Shown in pieces: positions 8,797 through 18,630 of a DNA stretch of 64,000 nucleotides. The stretch is from positions 2,976,001-3,040,000 of the forward strand of contig NZ_CP051217.1 in NCBI RefSeq assembly GCF_012516475.1, given 5' to 3'. Within the stretch, counting starts at the first letter, position 1, and the number at the start of each line of letters is the position of its first letter. This DNA is from Parasphingorhabdus halotolerans (GTDB taxonomy: Bacteria > Pseudomonadota > Alphaproteobacteria > Sphingomonadales > Sphingomonadaceae). The position numbers were made by a program, and so were the translations under genes. Under the pieces are notes generated by a model, which was not told where the DNA came from, searched no databases, and worked only from the letters and a program-made list of their open reading frames with translations.

Positions 8797-9493
8797 CGCA
8801 CGTGAGCCGGTCATTTCAGCGCGACGGCGCCGGTGGAACCAATTTCGAGAATTTGTTTTTCCGCTGGATGCGCTGAAGTTTGCTGCTCAATCGCCGATGC
8901 TGCTGGGCGCACCGCGTGGAGATGGCCGACCGGTGATGCTGCTTCCAGGCTATTATGCAAGCGAGCTTTCGATGCGGCCGTTGCACGGATTTTTGAGCCA
9001 TCTCGGTTACGCCGTGTCGCAATGGGGACTGGGCCGGAATATGGGGGACGTTGCGACATATACAAACCAGCTTGCCAAACACTTCGACAACCAAGGCGGC
9101 GCTCCGGTGACGATGATTGGCTGGAGCCTCGGGGGCGCAATTTCACGCCGGCTGGCCCGGGAACGGCCCGACTTGGTGCATGAGGTGATCACGATGGGAA
9201 CGCCCGTTGGCGGTGTGCCGCGTGACGGGGTTGCCGGTCAGCGATTTTCGCGCGACCGAGACACAGACATGGATGCACTGGAAGCGCAACTGCACCGGCG
9301 CAATCTCGTCCCGATCACTCAACCGCTAACCGTAATCTACAGCGAGAGTGACGGCGTTGTGAGTAGCGATATTGCGATCGACCATTACAACGCCCATGCC
9401 CGTCATATCAAGGTGAACAGCACGCATATGTCCATGGGCGTCAACGCTGAAATATGGCGAATTATTGCCGATACCCTAGCCAGCGAGGCCTAA
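8780..9493 (+). CDS. Alpha/beta-hydrolase (esterase/lipase-like)
   Basis: Protein of 237 residues with the alpha/beta-hydrolase elements VMLLPGYYAS (oxyanion region), the nucleophile elbow GWSLGG (Ser), Asp in SESDGVV and His in NSTHMSMG. The substrate cannot be told; the GYxAS...GWSLGG layout resembles small esterases and PGAP1/lipase-like proteins. The start may be Met1 (8780) or Met4 (8789); either overlaps the channel gene, so expression is likely coupled. Its stop overlaps the convergent DUF1761 gene by four bases. Confidence 0.82.
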   Translation: MKNMTDAREPVISARRRRWNQFREFVFPLDALKFAAQSPMLLGAPRGDGRPVMLLPGYYASELSMRPLHGFLSHLGYAVSQWGLGRNMGDVATYTNQLAKHFDNQGGAPVTMIGWSLGGAISRRLARERPDLVHEVITMGTPVGGVPRDGVAGQRFSRDRDTDMDALEAQLHRRNLVPITQPLTVIYSESDGVVSSDIAIDHYNAHARHIKVNSTHMSMGVNAEIWRIIADTLASEA

Positions 9494-9900
9494 CCCAGCC
9501 AGGCGTGAACAGTGCCCATTGCGATATAGAACAACAGCCAGTAACCGGCATCGATGAAGAACAATGCCTTGCCCTTCTGCGAGAACAGATAATTGGTACC
9601 AATCGCAGGAACGATAAAGCCCAGCGCCACACCAAATGCGGTCAGCACTTTGACCGCAAAGCTGAAGTCCGTGCCGTAGCTCGCGAAAGTGTGCGCCAAT
9701 GTCCATGAGGCGAGCAGGCTGAACGCAAACGCGCCGCCATAGATCATCCCCATATTGCCTTCTTTGATCTGGTCTTCGGACAGGCCAACCGCGCCCATCC
9801 ATTTTTTGCCCATGATTGGCCCGTACCAAAGCCCGCCAACGAGAAAGCCCATTGCCGCTGCGGCCACCACCGCGATCCAGTTTACATCAAAAATATTCAT
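9490..9900 (-). CDS. DUF1761-type membrane protein
   Basis: Protein of 136 residues with four hydrophobic segments (about 8-28, 50-72, 80-102 and 112-132). The N-terminal pattern [25 protein letters not shown] is characteristic of DUF1761 proteins, whose function is unknown. It is convergent with the hydrolase gene. An upstream CATCCTCCCC on the plus strand gives a GGGGAGGATG Shine-Dalgarno context for the ATG at 9900. Confidence 0.8.
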   Translation of the reverse strand: MNIFDVNWIAVVAAAAMGFLVGGLWYGPIMGKKWMGAVGLSEDQIKEGNMGMIYGGAFAFSLLASWTLAHTFASYGTDFSFAVKVLTAFGVALGFIVPAIGTNYLFSQKGKALFFIDAGYWLLFYIAMGTVHAWLG

Positions 9901-10016
9901 CCCATCCTCCCCAGAATTGCGAACATGTCGTTATTACACTGAAAATCGGTGAAAATCCAGAATACGCGCAACTGGGCGTGACTCCCTTGCCAATTGGGCG
10001 TAAGGGCGCAGCCGAT

Positions 10017-11381
10017 ATGGCAACTACTATTCCCTCGCCGCCCAAAGTGGGCATGGTCTCGCTTGGCTGTCCCAAGGCCTTGGTCGACAGCGAACGCATC
10101 CTCACGCAACTAAGGTCCGATGGCTATCAGATGTCCGCCGACTATGCGGGTGCTGATGTGGTTCTGGTTAACACCTGCGGTTTTCTGGACAGCGCCAAAG
10201 AGGAAAGCCTGGACGCGATCGGCGAAGCAATGGCCGAAAATGGGCGAGTTATCGTCACTGGCTGCATGGGAAACGAAGCCGATGTAATCCGCGCTCGCTT
10301 CCCCGACGTGCTGGCGGTTACCGGCGCGCATCAATATGAAGATGTGGTGAGCGCCGTCCATGAAGCGGCTCCGGCAGCTCGCGGTGCGTTTGTTGATCTC
10401 GTGCCTGATGCAGGCCTGAAACTGACTCCGCGCCATTATAGTTATGTGAAGATTTCAGAAGGCTGCAATCATCGCTGTTCATTTTGTATCATCCCGTCCT
10501 TGCGCGGTGACCTGGTATCACGACGCCCCGATGCGATCTTGCGCGAAGCCGAAAAACTGGTCGCGGCGGGCACCAAGGAATTGCTGATTATTTCGCAGGA
10601 TACATCGGCCTATGGCGTCGATATCAAGCACAAACCGCAAATCTGGAACGGGCCGATTGGTCAGGGCCGCGAAGTGCGCGCGCATATGACTGATCTTGCC
10701 GAAGCGCTCGGCGAACTGGGTGTGTGGACGCGGTTGCACTATGTCTATCCTTATCCGCATGTCGATAAGGTCATCCCCTTGATGGCTGAAGGCAAGATTA
10801 CACCCTATCTCGACATTCCGTTCCAGCATGCTGCACCCAATGTGCTCAAGCGCATGAAACGCCCGGCCAATGAAGCCAAGGTTCTGCAGCGCGTGAAAAG
10901 CTGGCGTGAGATTTGCCCTGATCTTACGATCCGTTCGACCTTTGTGGTCGGCTTTCCGGGAGAAACCGAAGACGATTTTCAATATCTGCTGGATTGGCTG
11001 GACGAAGCCCAGCTTGACCGTGTTGGCGCTTTTCGTTTCGAGCCGGTTGAAGGGGCTGCCGCCAATGCTCTCGACGGAGCCTTGCCAGAAGAGGTCAAGG
11101 AAGAGCGCTACCAGCGCCTCATGGAAAAAACCGCCGCAATCAGCACCGCGCGCCTTGCCGCAAAAGTGGGGCGGACCCTGCCAGTCATCATCGATGAAAT
11201 CGGAGAGCCGGACGAGGATGGCGACCTGGGTGCAACCGCGCGCTCACAGGCCGATGCGCCGGAGATTGACGGCAATGTCTTCCTCCGCAATGTTAGCGCG
11301 CAACTGGCTGTGGGCGATATTGTTGATGCCGTGATCGAAGATGCTGACGAGCATGATTTATTTGGTGCCTGCGCTGTTTAG
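10017..11381 (+). CDS. rimO: Ribosomal protein uS12 methylthiotransferase RimO
   Basis: Radical-SAM methylthiotransferase of 454 residues from the ATG at 10017, chosen because family homology begins at [11 protein letters not shown]; the frame is open further upstream without conserved sequence. It has the N-terminal UPF0004 [4Fe-4S] domain ([12 protein letters not shown]), the radical-[11 protein letters not shown] motif and a C-terminal TRAM-like domain (about 380-454). It adds a methylthio group to the conserved Asp of ribosomal protein S12. A hairpin spans its stop codon. Confidence 0.96.
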   Translation: MATTIPSPPKVGMVSLGCPKALVDSERILTQLRSDGYQMSADYAGADVVLVNTCGFLDSAKEESLDAIGEAMAENGRVIVTGCMGNEADVIRARFPDVLAVTGAHQYEDVVSAVHEAAPAARGAFVDLVPDAGLKLTPRHYSYVKISEGCNHRCSFCIIPSLRGDLVSRRPDAILREAEKLVAAGTKELLIISQDTSAYGVDIKHKPQIWNGPIGQGREVRAHMTDLAEALGELGVWTRLHYVYPYPHVDKVIPLMAEGKITPYLDIPFQHAAPNVLKRMKRPANEAKVLQRVKSWREICPDLTIRSTFVVGFPGETEDDFQYLLDWLDEAQLDRVGAFRFEPVEGAAANALDGALPEEVKEERYQRLMEKTAAISTARLAAKVGRTLPVIIDEIGEPDEDGDLGATARSQADAPEIDGNVFLRNVSAQLAVGDIVDAVIEDADEHDLFGACAV

Positions 11382-11396
11382 GCGCAGGCTTTATTC
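11367..11396 (+). terminator. Terminator-like hairpin spanning the rimO stop codon
   Basis: Perfect 8-bp inverted repeat GCCTGCGC / GCGCAGGC (11367-11374 with 11382-11389), a 7-base loop carrying the TAG stop, then TTTATTC. The U tract is short, so strength is uncertain. Confidence 0.65.
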
Positions 11397-11427
11397 ACTT
11401 AGATTTCACGTCTTTGGCGAGTAATTT

Positions 11428-11574
11428 TTAGTCCTGAGACGCGGAGTCAGCTTCGACCTTGTCTTCCGGCTTTTCACTCTTCTCCGATTTTAGGCGAAGC
11501 GAAGCGGTATGAGTCGCTGCCGCATTGCCAAATTTGAAAAAATCGCTGACAGATAGTTCTGGCTGCTTGTTCAT
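11428..11574 (-). CDS. Small hypothetical protein (48 aa)
   Basis: A 48-codon reverse ORF starting MNKQPELSVSDFFKFGNAAA with a good Shine-Dalgarno (GAGGAAACCTATG). It is charged and Lys/Glu-rich toward the C-terminus, with no TM or signal peptide. Family unknown. The SD and clean position between the rimO terminator and the cyclase gene are the support; it could still be a chance ORF. Confidence 0.5.
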   Translation of the reverse strand: MNKQPELSVSDFFKFGNAAATHTASLRLKSEKSEKPEDKVEADSASQD

Positions 11575-11732
11575 AGGTTTCCTCGCGCGTTAAACACCAC
11601 CATTTAGTGTATGATTAATATAATACACGAAGACATTTTCCGCAAGCGCGGAATTCGCAATTAACGTGATATTTACCATGTTATTGCAAACACTTCCGGT
11701 CCTCTCATCTTGCGACCGGAGCTATCCTGACT

Positions 11733-12878
11733 TTGAACCCGCTACTGAATAAAATCCGGCAATATTGGCATCACGCAAAAACAGCGACAGGTAGCGATGT
11801 GCCTGCGGATATTCTTGATGATCTGGTACAGCTTCAGCACGAACGGGTCGGCGCGCTTATTCCGGTGCTATATTTCGCAATAGCGTTAATCACGGTTGTT
11901 GCGGCGGCAGCATCAGGAGACGGCTTTGACATCGTATATCACATCATTCTGCCTGCCGGTTTCCTCGGCATGGGTATTTATCGCTCGCTGGTCTGGCATC
12001 GCCGTAAATCGCAACCAGTGGATGTCAAACAGGCAAGTGCGCAATTGCGATCAACGACCATATTGGCGCTGGTCGTCGGACTGGTTGGCGGCCTGTGGAC
12101 CGTCGATGCCTATTATGAAACGATCGAAGCGCGCCGGGTACTCGCACCGGTGTTTGTCTTTATGATAACCTTTGCCAGCGCGATTTGTCTCAATAGTCTG
12201 CCCCGCGCAGCGATTGGAGCGATGGTTGCCGCGCTGACCGCACCAACTGTCGCGATGATATTGTCTGCTGACGCTGGCATAAGGGCGATGGGGATCAGCC
12301 TGATGATCGTCTCGCTTCTCATGATCGGTCTCGTGATCAACAATTTTGCCGAGATGGTTAGCGGTCTCAAATTGCGTCTGGAACTGAAACGGCTAGCCGA
12401 GACGGATTCGCTCACAGGCCTCGCAAATCGCCGTGCGTTTACCGCGAAGTTCTCGGAATTGCTGGACGGCGCGGACGCAGATAATCCAGTGGCTGTCTTG
12501 ATGATTGATCTCAACGGCTTCAAAAGTGCCAATGACCGGTTTGGCCATGCCGCGGGGGATTCAATCCTGATAGATGTAGCAAAACGGTTGATGGGCCTTT
12601 GCGCCAATGCTGATTGCATCGCGCGATTGGGCGGTGATGAATTCACAGTTCTATTCTCGACGCGAGGCAAGCGGGAGCACTACATCGAGCAGAAAAATGC
12701 GATCAGCAAGCTGCTCTCCATGCCTTATACCTGCGGCGATGAACAAGTTTTCATCACGGCTAGCTCGGGTTTGGCGTGGAGCAGATCGGATGGCGATACA
12801 GTATCAATGCTGCTCAACCATGCTGACAAGCAGCTTTATCGCGAGAAAACCGAACTCTACGACCGCCGCAAAGCCTGA
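11733..12878 (+). CDS. Membrane-bound diguanylate cyclase (GGDEF)
   Basis: Protein of 381 residues from a TTG start. About six hydrophobic segments span residues 40-215, followed by a GGDEF domain (about 225-375) with DSLTGLANRR and an intact GGDEF active site (RLGGDEFTVL). The allosteric inhibitory RxxD site is not kept (ANAD at that position). It should make c-di-GMP from two GTP at the inner membrane, with the N-terminal membrane part as the likely sensor. A PilZ protein elsewhere in the window is a possible effector, by inference only. Confidence 0.9.
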   Translation: MNPLLNKIRQYWHHAKTATGSDVPADILDDLVQLQHERVGALIPVLYFAIALITVVAAAASGDGFDIVYHIILPAGFLGMGIYRSLVWHRRKSQPVDVKQASAQLRSTTILALVVGLVGGLWTVDAYYETIEARRVLAPVFVFMITFASAICLNSLPRAAIGAMVAALTAPTVAMILSADAGIRAMGISLMIVSLLMIGLVINNFAEMVSGLKLRLELKRLAETDSLTGLANRRAFTAKFSELLDGADADNPVAVLMIDLNGFKSANDRFGHAAGDSILIDVAKRLMGLCANADCIARLGGDEFTVLFSTRGKREHYIEQKNAISKLLSMPYTCGDEQVFITASSGLAWSRSDGDTVSMLLNHADKQLYREKTELYDRRKA

Positions 12879-13000
12879 CGATTTAACCCGGCCTACGACG
12901 TCGGGGTCATGATGTGGGCCATTATTAATCGCCCGATTAAATTGTCATTTGCAACCTTGCACGCTGAATGGCATAACGGCTGCGTCTTTGGAGAGATGAT

Positions 13001-14533
13001 ATGGCTACACAGATCGCGGAAAAGAGCATTTCAACGCCAGAATCAGTCGACGTCCTAATCGTCGGAGCCGGAATATCCGGTATTGGCATGGCAGTTCATC
13101 TGCGCGACAAATGTCCGAACAAAAGTTTTGCAATTGTCGAACGCCGCGATGATATTGGCGGTACATGGAACCTGTTCCAATATCCCGGCATACGTTCCGA
13201 CAGCGATATGCATACGCTGGGTTATAAATTTGAACCGTGGACCGAGCAAAAGTCGATTGCCGACGGCCCCTCGATCATCAACTATCTCCACCGGATCAAG
13301 AATAAAAATGATCTGGAGAAGCACATCCATTTTGGCCACAAGGTGCTCTCCGCCAGCTGGTCGAGCGAAGATGCGCGCTGGAGCGTGGTCGCCGAGAAGG
13401 CGGACGGCTCGACCGTCACCATGCACGCCAACTTCCTCTATATGGGCGCGGGATACTATGATTATGACAACCCCTATGACGCGCAGATAGAGGGGCTGGC
13501 CAATTTCGAGGGCGAGGTGGTGCATCCGCAATTCTGGCCCAAAGACCTGGATTATGCCGGCAAGAAAGTGGTGATTATCGGCAGCGGTGCGACGGCGGTG
13601 ACCATTGTACCGGTGCTGGCTGAGAAGGCCGCTCATGTGACGATGCTGCAGCGCACGCCGACCTGGTATGCCTCCGCTCCGTCGAAAGACTGGATCGCCA
13701 ACACATTGCGAAAGATCATGCCCGATAAATGGGCCTATCGCATTACCCGGTTCAAGAATGTGAAGATGCAGGACATCACTTTTAAAATGGCGCGGGACAA
13801 GCCGGACAAGATCATCAAAAAGCTCGAAAAGCCGATGAAACGGGAGCTGGGCGACAAATATGTGAAGGAAGATTATACGCCGCCCTACGGCCCGTGGGAG
13901 CAGCGGCTTTGTCTGGTGCCCGATGGCGATATGTTCAAGGCAATTGCGGCGGGCACGGCCGATCTGAAAACCGGGCATATTGCAACGGTGACCGCAAGCA
14001 GCATCACCCTGAAATCCGGTGAGATACTGGACGCGGATATTATCGTGACCGCGACGGGGCTCAAGCTGGCGGTGGCCGGCAAGGTGAAGTTCAAGGTTGA
14101 CGGCAAACCGGTCCAATGGCCCGATCATTACTATTACAAGGGCTGCATGTTCTCTGACATTCCCAATATGGCGATTGTGTTTGGCTATCTGAACGCCAGC
14201 TGGACGCTGAAAGCGGATATTGTGTCGGAATATGCCTGCCGGGTCCTCAATCATATGGACGCAACATCGACGCGGATCGCCAATCCGGTGCTGGGGGACA
14301 AAGAGCTGGAGCAGGAGGAATTGTTTGACTTTTCCTCCGGCTATATCACCCGCTCGCTGAGCGAACTGCCGCGCAACAGCACTGCGATGCCGTGGAAGCT
14401 CAATCAGGATTATCTGTTCGATAAAAATGTGCTGCTGAAGGAAGCTGTCGATGATGGCGTGATGCAATTTTATGGACCCAATAGTGTCGGCGCAGAAATC
14501 CAGGAGAACGAAACGCTGGAGGCGGCCGAGTAA
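13001..14533 (+). CDS. Baeyer-Villiger-type flavin monooxygenase (EthA-like), copy 1
   Basis: Protein of 510 residues with an FAD-binding Rossmann motif (VLIVGAGISGIGMA near 20), the type I BVMO fingerprint FEGEVVHPQFWP near 168 and a second NADPH-binding Rossmann motif (VVIIGSGATA near 190). These enzymes insert oxygen next to ketones or oxidise heteroatoms, using FAD and NADPH. The substrate is unknown. It is followed 69 bases later by a paralogue on the same strand. Confidence 0.9.
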   Translation: MATQIAEKSISTPESVDVLIVGAGISGIGMAVHLRDKCPNKSFAIVERRDDIGGTWNLFQYPGIRSDSDMHTLGYKFEPWTEQKSIADGPSIINYLHRIKNKNDLEKHIHFGHKVLSASWSSEDARWSVVAEKADGSTVTMHANFLYMGAGYYDYDNPYDAQIEGLANFEGEVVHPQFWPKDLDYAGKKVVIIGSGATAVTIVPVLAEKAAHVTMLQRTPTWYASAPSKDWIANTLRKIMPDKWAYRITRFKNVKMQDITFKMARDKPDKIIKKLEKPMKRELGDKYVKEDYTPPYGPWEQRLCLVPDGDMFKAIAAGTADLKTGHIATVTASSITLKSGEILDADIIVTATGLKLAVAGKVKFKVDGKPVQWPDHYYYKGCMFSDIPNMAIVFGYLNASWTLKADIVSEYACRVLNHMDATSTRIANPVLGDKELEQEELFDFSSGYITRSLSELPRNSTAMPWKLNQDYLFDKNVLLKEAVDDGVMQFYGPNSVGAEIQENETLEAAE

Positions 14534-14602
14534 TTGTACGGAACCAGCAGAACCAATGCAGAGACTTGATTATTGACATCATTGTAAGTAAGACGTTTTC
14601 CG

Positions 14603-16114
14603 ATGGATGAAAATATTGTAGACGTGTTGATCGTTGGTGCTGGTTTATCCGGCATTGGCGCTGCTGTTCACCTTTCCAAAAGGTGCCCAACCAAAAGTGT
14701 TGCGATCGTAGAAGCGCGCGCCGGTTTGGGCGGAACGTGGGATTTGTTCAAATATCCCGGAATTCGCTCCGACAGCGACATGTATACACTGGGATATAAT
14801 TTCAAACCGTGGACGGCACGAAAGGCTATCGCTGATGCCCCGTCGATCATGCGCTACCTTAATGAAACCGTCGACGAATATGGTTTGCGTGGCAAAATCC
14901 GCTTTAACAGCAAAGTTGTGGATGCAAGCTGGTCGAGCGCAGAGGCGTTATGGACCGTAACGTTAGAACACATAGATGGATCAGCCAGCGTCATCCGCTG
15001 TAATTTCCTTCATATGTGTTCAGGCTATTATAGCTATCAAGAAGGCCACAACCCAGATTTTCCGGGGAAATCGGATTTTGCGGGGCAAATTGTCCACCCC
15101 CAATTCTGGCCGGAAAGTCTCGACTATGCCGGAAAGAAGGTGGTGGTGATCGGCAGTGGTGCGACTGCCGTGACGCTGGTTCCGTCTATGGCCAAAAAAG
15201 CTGCGCACGTTACGATGCTCCAGCGCTCCCCCACCTATATTGTGTCGCTACCCGGCGAGGATAAATGGGCATTGCGGTTCAGAAAAATCTTGCCAAGCAA
15301 AGCTGCTTATATGCTGACGCGTTGGAAGAATGTGCTGTGGGGGCTGTTCACGTTCAATCTGGCGCGCACCAAACCCGGAGTTTTCAAAAAGAGATTGCTC
15401 GACATGGTGCGCGAGGAGATGGGCGAGGGTGTTGACATGACCCATTTTACGCCAAGCTATAACCCTTGGGACCAGCGGCTATGCCTCGTTCCCGACAGCG
15501 ATTTATTTGCGTCGATCAAATCCGGCGAAGCATCCATTGTGACGGATCATATCGAGAAATTCACGAAAGACGGCATATTACTGAAATCCGGCAAGCTGCT
15601 GGAGGCCGATATCATTGTCACGGCCACCGGCTTGAAAATGCTGACCGGCGGCAGCGCTGCCATCAGTGTTGATGGTGAACCGGTCGTTTTCGGTGAAAAG
15701 ATAAACTATAAAGGCGTCATGTTCTCAGGCGTTCCCAATTTCGGGATGACCATGGGCTACACCAATGCCAGTTGGACCTTGAAGGCAGATCTGACGAGCG
15801 AGTATGTCTGCCGATTGATTAACTTCATGGACAGGAACGGGACCTCAATTGCGACCCCGACGCTTCCTTCAGATGGGTCGATTGGTACGGAACCCATGCT
15901 TGATTTTACCTCGGGCTATGTCCAGCGGGCGATCAAGGATTTGCCCAAGCAGGGAACACGCAAGCCCTGGCGTCTCAACCAGAATTTTCCCAAGGACATC
16001 ATTAACCTGCGCTACAAGAAAGTGGACGATGGCGAAATGGTCTTTTCAAAGGCTGCTCCCGTTATAAGTGACGACCCCCAGCCGGTGCCTGACAAACAGC
16101 CCGTGGCGGCATAA
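14603..16114 (+). CDS. Baeyer-Villiger-type flavin monooxygenase (EthA-like), copy 2
   Basis: Protein of 503 residues, colinear with the upstream copy: FAD motif VLIVGAGLSGIGAA near 7, BVMO fingerprint FAGQIVHPQFWP, NADPH motif VVVIGSGATA. The C-terminal part (DFTSGYVQRA..PKQGTRKPW) is also shared. Many substitutions outside motifs show an old duplication, so substrate ranges may differ. There is little space for a separate promoter, so the pair may be co-transcribed. Confidence 0.9.
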   Translation: MDENIVDVLIVGAGLSGIGAAVHLSKRCPTKSVAIVEARAGLGGTWDLFKYPGIRSDSDMYTLGYNFKPWTARKAIADAPSIMRYLNETVDEYGLRGKIRFNSKVVDASWSSAEALWTVTLEHIDGSASVIRCNFLHMCSGYYSYQEGHNPDFPGKSDFAGQIVHPQFWPESLDYAGKKVVVIGSGATAVTLVPSMAKKAAHVTMLQRSPTYIVSLPGEDKWALRFRKILPSKAAYMLTRWKNVLWGLFTFNLARTKPGVFKKRLLDMVREEMGEGVDMTHFTPSYNPWDQRLCLVPDSDLFASIKSGEASIVTDHIEKFTKDGILLKSGKLLEADIIVTATGLKMLTGGSAAISVDGEPVVFGEKINYKGVMFSGVPNFGMTMGYTNASWTLKADLTSEYVCRLINFMDRNGTSIATPTLPSDGSIGTEPMLDFTSGYVQRAIKDLPKQGTRKPWRLNQNFPKDIINLRYKKVDDGEMVFSKAAPVISDDPQPVPDKQPVAA

Positions 16115-16157
16115 ATAGCATCTCGCCTTCGGTTTATTAGAAGTCTATAGGCGGCTG

Positions 16158-17579
16158 ATGACCGACTTTAAATCATTGGTAGAAGCTGACAAAGGTCAGC
16201 CGGCGCGGACCATCCAGATATTGGATGTGAACATTTTTGAAGCATGGTTGAAAGACCAGCCAGAAAATATTCGCAGCATTGTTCGCGGTTATCGCTTTGT
16301 CGCCAATCCTGAATCCTATTTGTTGTTGCCTTGCATCGGCACGAAAGAAATATCCGACAAAACCGAGCAGGGTGATTTTACGCTTGTCGCAGGCGTGATT
16401 GATCACAAGAAACTTGATCCCTGGGCGCTTGCAAAGCTTGGCGGAAGGCTTCCCGAGGGCAAATATAGATTAGCAGACACCAGCGCCAGGGATGCGTTGT
16501 TCGGCTGGATGATCCCGCAGCATGAATTTGACCAATATAAAGAACTGCCCGACCGGCAAGGGCCCAGCGTGCTTCTCGTCAAAGATGAAATTTCGCAGGT
16601 TGAAGAGGCCGTGCGGCAGGCAGAAGCCACGGCTTTGGTGCGTGATATGGTCAATACTCCTGCTGCAGATATGGGACCGGACAAGCTGGAAGAAATATCG
16701 CAAAAGCTGGCCGAACAGCATGGCGGCGAGCTGATAATCACGCGCGGTGATGCGTTGGAAAAAGGCTTTCCGATGATTCACGGTGTTGGCAAGGCGGCGA
16801 TGCGGCAACATGCGCCGCGTCTTATTGAGATAAAATGGGGCAAGGAAAACCATCCGAAAATCGCAATTGTCGGCAAGGGCGTAACGTTTGATACTGGCGG
16901 ACTGTCGATGAAGTCACCAGCCGGCATGTTAATCATGAAAAAAGACATGGGCGGCGCTGCCCATGCGATTGCGCTGGCAAAGCTGATCATGGAGGCAAAA
17001 CTGCCGGTGCAGTTGCATTTGTTGGTTCCAGCTGTTGAAAATTCGGTTGATGGCACCGCTCTTAGGCCTGGCGACATATTGGATAGCCGCAAGGGACTAA
17101 CGGTCGAAGTTACCAATACCGATGCGGAAGGTCGTCTCGTGCTTGGTGATGCGCTCACGTTGGCCGGAGAAGAAGAGCCAGAGCTAATCATTGACTTTGC
17201 CACGCTTACCGGCGCGGCGCGTGTTGCCTTGGGTCCCGATCTTCCAGCCATGTTCTGTACTGACGATGATATGGCCGAAGGTTTGCTCACGGCTGGCGAA
17301 ACGCAGGATGATCCGCTTTGGCGGATGCCGCTTTGGAAGCGCTATGACTATATGCTCAACAGTTCGATAGCGGATTGCATCAACAGCGCTGCGGGATCTT
17401 TTGGCGGTTGCATGACCGCAGCGCTTTTTTTGAAGAAATTTGCTCCGGATAATGTGCCATGGGCCCATTTTGATACCTATGCGTGGCGACCCGCCAGCAA
17501 GCCTGGACGGCCAAAAGGCGGAGAGGCGCTCGGTTTGCGGGCGAGCTGGACTTATCTGAAAGAACGTTACGGCAGCTAG
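16158..17579 (+). CDS. M17 leucyl aminopeptidase family protein
   Basis: Protein of 473 residues. The C-terminal M17 catalytic domain (about 170-470) has GKGVTFDTGGLSMK with the metal-binding Lys and Asp, the family signature NTDAEGRL, and ATLTGAARVALG. The N-terminal half is the more variable M17 domain. It is a cytoplasmic dinuclear-metal exopeptidase removing N-terminal residues from peptides. It fits the 'leucyl aminopeptidase family' group more than canonical PepA, so no symbol is assigned. Confidence 0.92.
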   Translation: MTDFKSLVEADKGQPARTIQILDVNIFEAWLKDQPENIRSIVRGYRFVANPESYLLLPCIGTKEISDKTEQGDFTLVAGVIDHKKLDPWALAKLGGRLPEGKYRLADTSARDALFGWMIPQHEFDQYKELPDRQGPSVLLVKDEISQVEEAVRQAEATALVRDMVNTPAADMGPDKLEEISQKLAEQHGGELIITRGDALEKGFPMIHGVGKAAMRQHAPRLIEIKWGKENHPKIAIVGKGVTFDTGGLSMKSPAGMLIMKKDMGGAAHAIALAKLIMEAKLPVQLHLLVPAVENSVDGTALRPGDILDSRKGLTVEVTNTDAEGRLVLGDALTLAGEEEPELIIDFATLTGAARVALGPDLPAMFCTDDDMAEGLLTAGETQDDPLWRMPLWKRYDYMLNSSIADCINSAAGSFGGCMTAALFLKKFAPDNVPWAHFDTYAWRPASKPGRPKGGEALGLRASWTYLKERYGS

Positions 17580-17591
17580 GTTGCGTCTACA

Positions 17592-17676
17592 CTGCTTGAT
17601 AAGCAGCATGCTTGTCGTCTAAAGGCGATCCACTGCCAAGAATTGGCAGGGTTCGACCATAGTTTGCTCATGGTCA
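17592..17676 (+). other. Three consecutive small hairpins upstream of the NlpC/P60 gene
   Basis: Inverted repeats CTGCTT/AAGCAG (17592-17606), CTGCCAA/TTGGCAG (17633-17649) and GACCAT/ATGGTC (17656-17676) lie in the 117-base gap. None has a U tract. They may structure the 5' leader of the next gene or be chance. Confidence 0.35.
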
Positions 17677-17696
17677 CATCGGGGTAAGTATACGTA

Positions 17697-18620
17697 ATGG
17701 ATATGAAGGTCAGCAAAATCGCGCATGCGAAATTTTCGCTGCATGGACCGGAGGAGGCTTTTGATCCCCGGACGACTGCACATCGCGGCGATTTGGCAGA
17801 TATATCGCTGGCCGGAAAAATGTTCGCTCCACATTACGCAGAACCTTTGCCGATGCGCTGTTCCGCGCCCAAAGCAATGTTACGCAAAAATGGCGGCAAA
17901 AATTATGAAGCGATTTCGGAATTGTTGCACGGCGAAGACTTTAGGCTGCTGGATGTCGCCGGAGATTGGGCATGGGGCTATTGCGAACATGATCAATATG
18001 TCGGCTACGTGCCCGTCCACGCTTTGCAGCATGCGCGCAAAACACCGGAGCCAACGCACCTGATTTCCGCGCGCGCGGCTTTGATTTTTGTCGAACCGGA
18101 TATTAAGTCCGGGGTGATGAAGCGCTTGCCGATGGGCGCGCGTCTCGCTTGCGGCGACGCCAGTGAATGCGGGAAGTTTTTGAAAACGGGTAAAGGTTTT
18201 GTGCACGTTCGCCATGTTCAACAAATCGGCGCGAAACTGGTGTTTGACGGCGCAACCGGCACAGCTGCGCTTGCCGAGCAACTGGTAGGTGCGCCTTATC
18301 TTTGGGGTGGCCGCAGCGGAGACGGGCTCGATTGCTCCGGCCTGGTTCAAACGATATTGGCCCTCACCGGAACACCTGCCCCGCGCGATAGCGATCAGCA
18401 AATGGCGCAATTGGGCAACGACATTCCCGATGGAGAAGAATTGCGGCGTGGTGATCTTGTCTTTTTCCGGAATCATGTCGGGATCATGGCCAATCCAGAT
18501 CAATTGATTCATGCCAACTCTTTTTGGATGCAGGTTTCAGTTGAACCTCTGGCTAACGTTGTAACCCGTTTTTCCGAGAATGACGACCAACCGGTTCTGG
18601 CACGTAAGCGGCTGAGTTGA
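17697..18620 (+). CDS. NlpC/P60 family cell-wall hydrolase with SH3-like domains
   Basis: Protein of 307 residues. One or two bacterial SH3-like segments (about 45-180) precede an NlpC/P60 domain (about 190-300) with catalytic Cys213 in LDCSGLV, His in NHVGIM and a polar residue in HANSFW. Such enzymes cut the D-Glu-diaminopimelate bond in murein peptides. No signal peptide is visible, so it may act on imported muropeptides, like dipeptidyl-peptidase VI types. Met3 is an alternative start. argC begins about 10 bases downstream. Confidence 0.88.
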   Translation: MDMKVSKIAHAKFSLHGPEEAFDPRTTAHRGDLADISLAGKMFAPHYAEPLPMRCSAPKAMLRKNGGKNYEAISELLHGEDFRLLDVAGDWAWGYCEHDQYVGYVPVHALQHARKTPEPTHLISARAALIFVEPDIKSGVMKRLPMGARLACGDASECGKFLKTGKGFVHVRHVQQIGAKLVFDGATGTAALAEQLVGAPYLWGGRSGDGLDCSGLVQTILALTGTPAPRDSDQQMAQLGNDIPDGEELRRGDLVFFRNHVGIMANPDQLIHANSFWMQVSVEPLANVVTRFSENDDQPVLARKRLS

Positions 18621-18630
18621 GTTTTCGGCG

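Noticed and set aside
7945..8814. 289-residue reverse ORF opposite the potassium channel gene
   Set aside because: Antisense shadow of a gene with clear selectivity-filter and RCK motifs.
13055..14467. 470-residue reverse ORF opposite the first BVMO
   Set aside because: Shadow frame of a well-supported flavin monooxygenase; composition (many His and Arg, no motif) is typical of antisense translations.
17633..17670. tRNA-like stretch with GGTTCGACC
   Set aside because: The T-arm stem does not pair and no acceptor or anticodon arm can be formed.
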